Positions 16,377 to 24,821 of a stretch of 64,000 nt of DNA are shown piece by piece (position 1 is the stretch's first letter; each line of letters begins with the position of its first letter). Position numbers and translations under genes: made by a program. The stretch lies in assembly GCF_030817835.1 (NCBI RefSeq), contig NZ_JAUSZR010000001.1:4464001-4528000 (forward strand), given 5' to 3'. The DNA comes from Pseudarthrobacter sp. W1I19 (GTDB taxonomy: Bacteria; Actinomycetota; Actinomycetes; Actinomycetales; Micrococcaceae). A model generated the notes under the pieces. The model made no database searches. It saw nothing but the letters and a program-made list of their open reading frames with translations, and had not been told where the DNA came from.

Positions 16377-17639
16377 ATGTCTGATTACCCATCTTCAACT
16401 GACGTTCTGGTGGTCGGCGGGGGCATGGCCGGCTTGGCCGGCGCGTTGGTTCTCAGGGAAAACGGTGCGGCCGTAACGCTCGTTGAGGTTGCGCCAGAGT
16501 TCGGCGAGATCGGTGCCGGGCTTCAAATGGCACCTAACGCTTCCCGCGCACTCAAGCGCTGGGGTCTTTTGGAAAAAGCCTTGGAAATAGGCGTACAGCC
16601 GAAACATCTCGTGTTCCGTGACGCTGTCAGCGGGGAAGAACTCACGCGCCAGAGTCTGGGCGGTGAGTTTGAGCAGCGGTACGGTGCGCCCTATGTTGTA
16701 ATACATCGCAGTGACCTCCACCGAATTCTGTTGGAGGCATGTCAAGAAGCGGGGGTCACTTTGGTTAATGACGTCCGCGTCCAAAGGGTGGAGACCGAAG
16801 GAAACAAGGCTCGTGCCTATACATCCGCCGGCGAGGTCTTCGAAGCCGACGCAATCCTGGCCGCAGACGGGCTGAAATCCACCCTTCGCAGCACGATCTC
16901 CACCGATTCGCCTGTGCCGTCGGCTTACGTCGCCTACCGGGGTACGGTGCCCATCACGGCGGAAACCCCGGCGACGGATCTAGAGGACGTGATCGTATAC
17001 TTGGGGCCAAATTGCCATCTGGTCCAATACCCACTACGCAAGGGAAAGCTCCTGAACACCGTCGCGGTGTTCAAGTCGCCCTCATTCGAACGCGGTGAAG
17101 AGCAATACGGCGGTGTTGATGAACTCGAGGACGCTTATCGGGATTGTGTCCCGGCTGTGCAGAACGCTTTGAAAAACCTCTCGACGGCTATGCGCTGGCC
17201 GATGTATGACCGCGATCCTATTGAAAACTGGGTCACAGGGCGAATGACACTAATCGGTGATTCAGCTCATCCCATGCTTCAGTACCTGGCACAAGGTGCT
17301 TGTCAGGCGCTGGAAGATGCCGCTGTTCTTCAGGACGTCACTCTAGAGCACGTCTTTACTCCGGAAGGTGTCGATTCAGGGGCTTGGCCCGCGGCGTTCA
17401 AAGAATTTAATGACACCAGGGCCGGTCGAACGGCAAGGGTTCAGCGGACTGCCCGGATTTGGGGGGAGTCGTGGCACGTGTCCGGGGTCGCCAGGATTCT
17501 AAGGAACATGTTGTTCAAGAGTCGTGGTGACGGAAATTTTGAGTACAACGATTGGTTGTACGGCAAAGGCGAACCCGGTGTCCCGGCGGACGCGCGTCGG
17601 GCAGCCGTACCGATGCTCGAAAGCGGAGCACCCGACTAA
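16377..17639 (+). CDS. 3-hydroxybenzoate 6-monooxygenase
   Basis: 420-residue class A flavoprotein hydroxylase. Seen: FAD motif VVGGGMAGLAGALVLRENG at 11-30, the middle motif ILAADGLKSTLR, and the second FAD motif TLIGDSAHPMLQYLAQGAC followed by QALEDAAVL, a form typical of 3-hydroxybenzoate 6-hydroxylases rather than salicylate 1-hydroxylases. With NADH and O2 it would make gentisate from 3-hydroxybenzoate. It has AGGAG upstream of the ATG, is divergent from the IclR gene, and completes the pathway encoded by the minus-strand operon. Salicylate 5-hydroxylation would need a different enzyme class, so it is not a good alternative. Confidence 0.9.
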   Translation: MSDYPSSTDVLVVGGGMAGLAGALVLRENGAAVTLVEVAPEFGEIGAGLQMAPNASRALKRWGLLEKALEIGVQPKHLVFRDAVSGEELTRQSLGGEFEQRYGAPYVVIHRSDLHRILLEACQEAGVTLVNDVRVQRVETEGNKARAYTSAGEVFEADAILAADGLKSTLRSTISTDSPVPSAYVAYRGTVPITAETPATDLEDVIVYLGPNCHLVQYPLRKGKLLNTVAVFKSPSFERGEEQYGGVDELEDAYRDCVPAVQNALKNLSTAMRWPMYDRDPIENWVTGRMTLIGDSAHPMLQYLAQGACQALEDAAVLQDVTLEHVFTPEGVDSGAWPAAFKEFNDTRAGRTARVQRTARIWGESWHVSGVARILRNMLFKSRGDGNFEYNDWLYGKGEPGVPADARRAAVPMLESGAPD

Positions 17640-18985
17640 CAAGACGGCGGGTTCCGACGTACGCCTTGTCTAGTCGTGGAGACTTCCATCCACTTCCTGG
17701 TGTCAATCCAGCTCGCAGCCAGCAGAAAGCCATCGATATGGAGAATCAACTGCAAGACGACACGTGATAAGAGTCGTCGCCGAAGCAGCCCAGCTGCAAG
17801 AGCAGTTCTCCGAAGCTGAGGCCGCTCTCCGTCTGACCTCCATTGCTGAAAGGGAAACACGCATGAATACAGTGTTGAAGAAGCTTATGAGCTTTTTGGC
17901 GGATCCAGTCAGCCGGGACTTCGCGGCCTGGGAAAATGAGCTAGCCGCCGTGGACATCCGCCTCACTTCGGCGGCGTGGGTCGGGTGGTACGAAGAATGA
18001 CTTAGCCTGACCCGCGCTTCACCGATCCAAAGCTTTTCTGATGCTGCTGCGGCCTTGTGGCTCTTGAGCCGGCCGCGGGGCGCACGCACCACGGCGACAG
18101 GTGTATTCGTGGGACTGGTAGCGAGTCTGCATGGCTGCGCTTTTCCGGTAAGCAGAATAGACAATCAAGAGGTCGGCTTTTCAATGGCTCTACTGACAGT
18201 CGGCGTTATAACCTTCTCAGCACACGCGTTCGCTCCTTGGGCTGGAAGACGCGAAATGCGGCGGTGGGCTGCGAGTTTACGATTCATCACACGAATCATC
18301 TCTTTAGTTCAGAAGTGCAAGTCGGTTAGATATGAAGGTGTCTACTTCACGTAGACGGATGTAGTGCTTGTGACTGCCTACTACTAACCTCGCTGACGTC
18401 CGGAAGGGCGGCAACATAATTCTTGTTAGTAGAACGGGCTCGTTTCCATCCAGAAATCGGCGGAATCGGGTGAGACGTTGAGTGGCATTTCGTCCCAGAT
18501 TCTGGCCTCTGTTACCGGGCCCGAGCCATAGTTGAAGCATCGCCGGAACAGGCGCTGCGAGACCCAACAAACGGATCGGAAGCCATGACCGTCACCACAA
18601 CGCCGGTGCAAACAAACCCTTCGCTGACGCTAGGTCGGCTGCCCGGTGATCGGCTCCGGCGCGGCTTCCTGCGCTAACCCCAACCACGACTGGTCAGCCC
18701 TCCTCTTGAGAGATTCGGCTGGCGGGACTCCAGGACCTCACAATGTCCCTGCATGCTTGCACTTACTGAGGGCAGCAATCCGACCTGCCCGTAGGAGGTT
18801 GCATACCCAAATCCCGGTATCCGGCAATCAAGAGGCCAGGTTCCCTTCGTGTTACTCGCAAGTTTCTGGCTGCGCTCACGCCGACGCTATACCTCGCTTC
18901 GGCGGAGCATCTGACCGGGAACCCAACATATTGTCCTAGTCATTTCACATAAGGCGCCCCCGCTATCGCCAAAAGGAGAACCATC
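17640..18985. other. long stretch without a convincing gene
   Basis: 1.35 kb between the hydroxylase and the flavoprotein. Only weak short frames are present: a 46-residue frame from 17863 (MNTVLKKLMSFLADPVSRDF) behind AAAGGGAAA, and a 30-residue frame from 18585 that ends early. The composition is less biased than in neighbouring genes. It looks like decayed DNA plus the promoter region of the flavoprotein gene; no transposase trace was recognised. Confidence 0.5.
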
Positions 18986-20716
18986 ATGAACAGCAGTGAA
19001 CGTCGTCTCGCGACTGGCGTCCTAGTCATCGGTACGGGTGGCTCTGGCCTCCGCGCGGCAATCGAACTCGCCGAGGCCGGCGTCGATGTGATCGCTGTTG
19101 GAAAGCGGTCGCGTCTGGATGCGCATACATCATTAGCAGCTGGCGGTATCAACGCTGCCCTCGGAACTGAGGACCCTCTCGACTCTTGGCAGCAGCACGC
19201 CGCGGACACGATCAAAGAGAGCTACTTTCTGGCCAATCCACACACCGTGGAGGTCGTCACCAGCGGAGCGGAGGAAGGCATTCGAGATCTGGAAAGATAC
19301 GGGATGTCATTCGCACGAACCGCGGATGGGCGCATCTCACAACGCTTCTTTGGAGCCCACACCTGGCGCCGCACCGCGTTCGCCGGAGACTATACCGGGC
19401 TGGAGATCCAACGTACACTCGTCTCCCGAGCTGAACAGCTAGAGGTACCCATCCTCGATGGCATCTACATCACCCGTCTTCTGGTTAACGACAACCGGGT
19501 GTTCGGGGCGTACGGCTTCGACATCAACGATGGTACGCGCTACCTCATCCATGCTGATGCGGTCATTCTCGCCGCGGGCGGCCACAACCGCATTTGGCGG
19601 CAAACAACTTCCCGTCGGGACGAAAACACCGGCGACTCGTTCCGTCTGGCCGTCGAGGCCGGCGCACGCCTGCGGGACGCTGAACTCGTGCAATTCCACC
19701 CCTCCGGGGTTCTGGAGCCGGAAAACGCGGCTGGCACGCTGATATCCGAAGCCGCACGCGGAGAGGGCGGCATACTGCGTAACGCACTTGGTGAACGCTT
19801 CATGGAACGCTACGACCCTGACCGAATGGAACTGTCCACCCGCGACCGCGTCGCCCTCGCCGCATATACCGAGATTCAGGAGGGCCGCGGAACTGAAAAG
19901 GGCGGAGTCTGGCTGGACGTATCGCATCTCCCCCGCGAAACCATCATGCAACGGCTTCCGCGGGTTTATCAGACGATGCTGGAGTTGCAGATGCTCGACA
20001 TCACACGCGACCCAATCGAGATTGCCCCAACCGCTCACTATTCCATGGGTGGGGTCTGGGTGCGTCCCGAGGACCACGGCACGGACGTCGACGGACTGTA
20101 CGCCATTGGTGAAGCGTCGAGTGGACTCCACGGAGCGAACCGGCTTGGCGGCAACTCACTCATCGAGCTCCTCGTCTACGGACGGATCGTGGGCCAGGCC
20201 GCGGCCCGCTACTCTGCCGGACTGACCAATCACCGGAGGTCTTCAGCGGCGATAACAGAAGCGCGTGCCGAAGTTGACGCCCTGCTCACCGCTGACGGCC
20301 GAGAGAACGTTCGAGTGCTCCAACGGGCGATCCGCAACACCATGACGAAGCATGCCGGCGTAGTCCGGGATGAGAAGGGCCTCAGGGCCGGCCTGGACGA
20401 GATCACACATATTGGCCAAAGGGTAGAGAACATAGGAATCCACCCCGACATCGCCGGCTTCCAAGACCTCGCCCATGCGTTCGACCTCAAGGCTTCCCTG
20501 ATCGCGGCTCAAGCAACTTTGGAGTCTGCGCTGGAGCGGCGCGAAACTCGAGGCTGCCACAACCGTAGCGACTATCCGGACTTAGACCCGAAGCTCCAGG
20601 TCAACCTCGTCTGGTCCCCCACCACAGGTGTCGTCCGAGAAGACATACCCCCTGTGCCTGATGAAATCGCCAAACTCATTCAGGACGTTTCAACCAACGG
20701 GAAGCTCGTCGAGTAG
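18986..20716 (+). CDS. stand-alone fumarate reductase / succinate dehydrogenase-like flavoprotein
   Basis: 576 residues of the SdhA/FrdA/L-aspartate oxidase family. Seen: FAD motif VIGTGGSGLRAAIELAEAG, HTSLAAGGINAALG for flavin binding, the substrate region LISEAARGEGGILRNALG, the base-bearing STRDRVALAAYTEI, TAHYSMGGVW, and GLHGANRLGGNSLIELLVYG. No iron-sulfur or membrane subunit adjoins it, so it is either a soluble fumarate reductase or L-aspartate oxidase-like enzyme, or borrows subunits encoded elsewhere. AAAGGAG precedes the ATG. It lies between the gentisate pathway, which yields fumarate, and a 2-oxoacid dehydrogenase, so handling fumarate is a reasonable inference. Confidence 0.85.
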   Translation: MNSSERRLATGVLVIGTGGSGLRAAIELAEAGVDVIAVGKRSRLDAHTSLAAGGINAALGTEDPLDSWQQHAADTIKESYFLANPHTVEVVTSGAEEGIRDLERYGMSFARTADGRISQRFFGAHTWRRTAFAGDYTGLEIQRTLVSRAEQLEVPILDGIYITRLLVNDNRVFGAYGFDINDGTRYLIHADAVILAAGGHNRIWRQTTSRRDENTGDSFRLAVEAGARLRDAELVQFHPSGVLEPENAAGTLISEAARGEGGILRNALGERFMERYDPDRMELSTRDRVALAAYTEIQEGRGTEKGGVWLDVSHLPRETIMQRLPRVYQTMLELQMLDITRDPIEIAPTAHYSMGGVWVRPEDHGTDVDGLYAIGEASSGLHGANRLGGNSLIELLVYGRIVGQAAARYSAGLTNHRRSSAAITEARAEVDALLTADGRENVRVLQRAIRNTMTKHAGVVRDEKGLRAGLDEITHIGQRVENIGIHPDIAGFQDLAHAFDLKASLIAAQATLESALERRETRGCHNRSDYPDLDPKLQVNLVWSPTTGVVREDIPPVPDEIAKLIQDVSTNGKLVE

Positions 20717-20905
20717 GGGCTTGGTGAATCGCTGAAGTGAACTTGATGTTTTTGACGGCGCCCCGCCCGCCCCGTGCTTAGAGAAAGCGCAACTTAGACA
20801 CCCAAACTGTTGGTGCTCAAGCGACCCCGCAACAGCCCCGCGCCTGCGAACCGTCGCTTGATCCTCCCGCAGCTGTGGTTCGTCGACGTGAGAAGGAGAA
20901 TCTAC

Positions 20906-22069
20906 ATGTCCACCACTAGCAAGGCTCGCGCTCCGAAGAGCCCGGCCGCAAAAGTCACTGCCGACAGCAGTGCGCCGCCATCATCGGTTGGCCGATCGTC
21001 AGTCGGACCGCTATTGCCTGGTCCTCCGAATGAGCTGCTGCTCAGCTTCTATCGGCAAATGGTGTTGATACGACGTTTTGAAGAGCGTGCCGCCCGGGCA
21101 TACACCGAGGCGAAGATCGGTGGCTACTGCCACTTGAACCTCGGGGAGGAGGCCACGGTTTCCGGCCTCATGGCCGCAATGCGGGCCGAGGACTACGTGT
21201 TTACAAATTACCGAGAGCACGGGTATGCCTTGGCGCGAGGCATTACGCCAGAGCGGGTTATGGCTGAGTTGTTTGGCCGCTCCGAGGGTGTGTCGAAGGG
21301 GTGGGGTGGATCAATGCATATGTTCGACATCGACTCCCGCTTCATGGGCGGGTACGGAATCGTCGGTGGCCAGGTACCGCTGGCGACCGGAGCGGCACTC
21401 GCGATCCACTACCGGGGCGGGTCCGAGGCCGTGGTGTGTTTGATGGGCGATGGGACGACGAATATTGGTGCATTTCATGAGTCCCTGAACATCGCCGCAC
21501 TGTGGGACTTGCCAATCGTGTATGTGGTCGTCAACAACGGACTTGGTATGGGCACCACGGTGGAACAATCCTCTGCTGAACCAGAGCTGCACAAGCGTGC
21601 CGCGGCTTATCGAATGGCTTCCACCCGCGTTGACGGCAACGATCCAGTTGCCGTGCACGAGGCGGCCCAAGCGGCGCTGGCCAGCGCCCGGGAGGGCAAA
21701 CCATTCCTGCTGGAAACTGTGTCAGGGAGAATGAAGGGGCACTCGGTAGTCGACCCTGCCCGCTACCGCAGCCGCGAAGAGGCGGAGGCATTGAAGGCTG
21801 CAGATCCCCTCGCGGCATACTCGGTACACCTGCAGCAGCGGGGGTTGCTGACCGATGACCTGATTGCACGAATCGACACCCAGGCTAGGGAGGCTGTCGC
21901 CGCTGCGGTCGAGTTTGCCGAGGCGAGCCCCCACCCGGACGTGGCGACACTGTTCGATTACACTTACGCCACCCCCGTGGCAAACGACTCCCGCCGCTTG
22001 CCAGGGGATGCCCTGTTCCCTGCGGCACCCCGACCGAACACGGATGGGTTCATGGAGGTGACGGCATGA
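20906..22069 (+). CDS. pdhA: 2-oxoacid (pyruvate-type) dehydrogenase E1 alpha subunit
   Basis: 387 residues from an ATG with AGAAGGAG upstream; an earlier in-frame start at 20810 has no such site. Residues 1-35 are Ala/Ser/Pro-rich and probably flexible. Seen: QMVLIRRFEERAARAYTEAK and GGYCHLNLGEEATVSGL, then the thiamine diphosphate motif from GDGTTNIGAFHESLN to VVVNN, and phosphorylation-loop-like GHSVVDPARYRSREE. E1 decarboxylates the 2-oxoacid and loads the lipoyl arm of E2. The most likely substrates are pyruvate or acetoin; branched-chain acids are less likely. It overlaps the E1 beta gene by four bases (ATGA). Confidence 0.9.
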   Translation: MSTTSKARAPKSPAAKVTADSSAPPSSVGRSSVGPLLPGPPNELLLSFYRQMVLIRRFEERAARAYTEAKIGGYCHLNLGEEATVSGLMAAMRAEDYVFTNYREHGYALARGITPERVMAELFGRSEGVSKGWGGSMHMFDIDSRFMGGYGIVGGQVPLATGAALAIHYRGGSEAVVCLMGDGTTNIGAFHESLNIAALWDLPIVYVVVNNGLGMGTTVEQSSAEPELHKRAAAYRMASTRVDGNDPVAVHEAAQAALASAREGKPFLLETVSGRMKGHSVVDPARYRSREEAEALKAADPLAAYSVHLQQRGLLTDDLIARIDTQAREAVAAAVEFAEASPHPDVATLFDYTYATPVANDSRRLPGDALFPAAPRPNTDGFMEVTA

Positions 22070-23058
22070 GTGTTATCAGTTATCGGCAGGCCCTGCATGA
22101 CGCGTTGCGTTCCGAACTTCTGCGCGATGAGAACGTGTTTCTGATGGGTGAGGAAATTGGTCTTTTCGAAGGCTCCTACAAGATCACCGCGGGGCTCCTA
22201 GCTGAGTTCGGCCCCAAACGGGTCCGTGATACGCCAATCGCGGAGGAGGGATTTACCGGCGCCGCGATCGGCGCTGCGATGTTGGGTCTGCGGCCTGTGG
22301 TGGAGATCATGACGATCAACTTTTCGCTGCTGGCTCTGGACCAGATCGTTAACCACGCCGCGAAAATCTACGGCATGTTCGGTGGGCAAGCTCGAGTCCC
22401 CCTTGTTATCCGCACCCCAGGTGGGGGTGGGCAGCAGCTTGGTGCCACGCATTCGCAGAACATTGAGCTCTACTATGCGTTTGTACCAGGGATGAAAGTT
22501 GTCGCACCCTCAAGCCCAAGGGATGCGAAGGCCCTCATGCTGGCCGCGATCCGCGACGATGACCCCGTGCTCGTCCTGGAAAACCTTGCCCTCTACAACA
22601 CCACCGGTGAAGTGCCAGATGACATTGAACCTGCAGAGATCGGCAAGGCCGCCATTACCCGCGAAGGCAGCGACATCACCGTAGTCGCGTACTCGCGGAT
22701 GGCGGTGGTCGCCCTCCAAGTCGCCGAACAACTCGCGCCCGAAGGGATCGAGGTCGAAGTCATTGACCTGCGTAGTCTCCGACCGCTGGACCGCGAAACG
22801 GTTATTTCCTCCGTCAAGAAGACCAACTGCGCCGTCGTGCTTGAAGACGACTGGCTCACATACGGAATCGGCGCCGAGATCGCAGCGACCATCAGTGACG
22901 GTGCCTTCGATTGGCTCGACGCACCCGTCCGCCGCGTAGCCATGGCTGAAGTACCGATGCCCTACGCCAAGTCCTTGGAAACCGCCGCGCTGCCCTCGGC
23001 AAACGACGCCAAGACCGCCATACGTGAAACCCTTGACGCCGTTTCCCGGCGTCGCTGA
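22066..23058 (+). CDS. pdhB: 2-oxoacid (pyruvate-type) dehydrogenase E1 beta subunit
   Basis: 330 residues, the usual E1 beta length. Seen: YRQALHDALRSELLRDENVF and MGEEIGLFEGSYKIT at the thiamine site, then VRDTPIAEEGFTGAAIGAAM, GGGGQQLGATHSQNIEL and the C-terminal transketolase domain (EVEVIDLRSLRPLDRETV). It forms the alpha2beta2 E1 with the preceding gene product. Translation is coupled to E1 alpha by an ATGA overlap, and E2 follows 14 bases downstream. Confidence 0.92.
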   Translation: MSVISYRQALHDALRSELLRDENVFLMGEEIGLFEGSYKITAGLLAEFGPKRVRDTPIAEEGFTGAAIGAAMLGLRPVVEIMTINFSLLALDQIVNHAAKIYGMFGGQARVPLVIRTPGGGGQQLGATHSQNIELYYAFVPGMKVVAPSSPRDAKALMLAAIRDDDPVLVLENLALYNTTGEVPDDIEPAEIGKAAITREGSDITVVAYSRMAVVALQVAEQLAPEGIEVEVIDLRSLRPLDRETVISSVKKTNCAVVLEDDWLTYGIGAEIAATISDGAFDWLDAPVRRVAMAEVPMPYAKSLETAALPSANDAKTAIRETLDAVSRRR

Positions 23059-23072
23059 GAAGAGCAAATACC

Positions 23073-24356
23073 ATGATCGATATCCTCATGCCACGCCTGT
23101 CCGACACCATGACCGAGGGCGCTATTGCTACTTGGCACAAGAAGCCCGGCGATTCTGTCGCGCCGGGTGATCTGCTCGTCGAGATCGAAACTGACAAGGC
23201 ACTCATGGAGCAGGAGGCCTATGACACCGGAATCCTCGCCGAGATCCTCGTCCAAGAGGGCGAGAACGCCGCTATCGGCACTCCGATAGCGCGCCTCGAT
23301 AACGGCGCCGGCGATAAAACGGTGAACGTATCCGCCGCGTCCGCACCGACGTTTGTGCCAGACGCGGAGGTCACGGCGGCGGCTCCCAATGTGGAGATGG
23401 CGGCACCTGCTCGGGCGGCAGTCGTAGCCGACGAACAACCCACACGTCCCGCAGCCACGCCGCTGGTCCGTCGGCTCGCGCGGGAACGCAGCATCGATTT
23501 GACCATAGTCGAAGGCACTGGACCCGGCGGCCGGATCGTCCGCGCCGATCTGGACGCCGTCGCTGGCACCCCCAACACCTCGTTCCAGGCCGAGAGGACG
23601 AACCCCGTTCCCGTCATGCCATCTGAAGAAGCAGTGCAGGTGAATACGACGGATACACGCGAACCGCACCCGGTGCCGTTCGATGCGATCCGTCAGGCTC
23701 TCGCTGCCCGACTGACCGAGAGCAGCACCACCACCCCCGCTTTTACGGCTACCGCCTCCGCCGATGTGGTGGAGCTGCTCTCACTGCGCGCACAAATCAA
23801 CCAAGCCTCTGCTGAAACCGGGGTAAAGATCAGCGTCAATGACCTCCTTGTCCGCGCGGTCGCGCTTGCCCTTCGCGTCCACCCAGGACTCAACGCTTCG
23901 TACGCCGCCGACGGGCGGGGACAAACAATCATCCACGGGCGAGTCCACGTCGGCATCGCCGTTGCTTCACCGGCAGGTCTAGTCGTCCCCGTTATCCGAG
24001 ATGCAGACAAGGCGGCTGTCAGCGCAATCTCAACGACAGCCCGTGACCTCGTCGCTAAAGCGACCGACAGGAAGCTTACAGCCGTGGAGATGAGCGATGG
24101 CACGTTCACCATTAGCAATCTCGGCATGTATGGCATCGAACACTTCACCGCGATCATCAACCCACCTCAAGGCGCCATCCTCGCAGTCGGCGCTGCACGC
24201 GACGAGTTGACCCTCGTCGACGATAGTGTCGTCGCACGCAAACGGCTTCGCTACACACTTACTGCAGACCATCGAATCATCGATGGTGCCCTCGCCGCAC
24301 AGTTCCTCGCTACGCTCACGGAACTACTTCAGAACCCACTGCAGATCGTGGCTTGA
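23073..24356 (+). CDS. pdhC: 2-oxoacid dehydrogenase E2 (dihydrolipoamide acyltransferase)
   Basis: 427 residues. A single lipoyl domain at 1-77 has the lipoyl-lysine K42 in EIETDKALMEQEA. A hinge follows, then the peripheral subunit-binding domain (ATPLVRRLARERSIDL to GPGGRIVRADL) and a C-terminal catalytic domain ending in LTADHRIIDGALAAQFL with the DHRxxDG active site. It transfers the acyl group to CoA. No E3 gene follows, so lipoamide dehydrogenase must come from elsewhere. A strong terminator-like hairpin at 24509 ends the operon. Whether the complex acts on pyruvate or acetoin is not decidable here; no acetoin regulator or acoX is present. Confidence 0.92.
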   Translation: MIDILMPRLSDTMTEGAIATWHKKPGDSVAPGDLLVEIETDKALMEQEAYDTGILAEILVQEGENAAIGTPIARLDNGAGDKTVNVSAASAPTFVPDAEVTAAAPNVEMAAPARAAVVADEQPTRPAATPLVRRLARERSIDLTIVEGTGPGGRIVRADLDAVAGTPNTSFQAERTNPVPVMPSEEAVQVNTTDTREPHPVPFDAIRQALAARLTESSTTTPAFTATASADVVELLSLRAQINQASAETGVKISVNDLLVRAVALALRVHPGLNASYAADGRGQTIIHGRVHVGIAVASPAGLVVPVIRDADKAAVSAISTTARDLVAKATDRKLTAVEMSDGTFTISNLGMYGIEHFTAIINPPQGAILAVGAARDELTLVDDSVVARKRLRYTLTADHRIIDGALAAQFLATLTELLQNPLQIVA

Positions 24357-24508
24357 CCATACGCCGCTCTGGCGGGGTCCGTGGCGCGGCGCAGTCTTGC
24401 CGGACGGTCGCAGATTCCGGAATTCTGCAGCTGACCACCACGACGTCAGCGCAGATACCACTGCTGATGACGCAGGCGTTGATTGGCGGCAGCTCTGAAT
24501 ACGTTTGA

Positions 24509-24549
24509 ATGAGCAGCCTCTGGATCGTTTCCGGGGGCTGCTCATTTTG
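24509..24549 (+). terminator. rho-independent terminator after the dehydrogenase operon
   Basis: A perfect 10-bp stem, ATGAGCAGCC with GGCTGCTCAT, loop of 17, followed by a short T stretch. Confidence 0.75.
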
Positions 24550-24734
24550 TGCTGCCCGATTATGCCGTGGTTGTGGGGTCAAATCCTTTTCGATGTGGGC
24601 ATTTCCGGGGTCCAGCTACCCCGATTCAGCTTGTCCTTTTGCCACTCCCGGAAACGAAATCTGCATGGCATGAATGCTTTCTGATGAGCAGAAAGTTCTA
24701 TCTCTGCAGTCAGGTAAGTCGTAGGTTCGATGTA

Positions 24735-24757
24735 GCCGACATCACACTTCTGTCGGC
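24735..24757. promoter_or_regulatory. inverted repeat upstream of the MFS gene
   Basis: GCCGACA and TGTCGGC separated by nine bases, 65 bases before the chosen MFS start. It is a candidate operator; no regulator gene adjoins it. Confidence 0.35.
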
Positions 24758-24821
24758 CAGATCTTTCTCATTCGAGTCTCAGACGGACACGTGGATGTGC
24801 CCTCCCTGGGAAGCCCCCCAC

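Noticed and set aside
18585-18680. Short plus-strand frame beginning MTVTTTPVQTNP
   Set aside because: It has a start and a weak ribosome site but stops after about 30 residues and matches no motif I know; it may be a gene remnant but cannot be supported.
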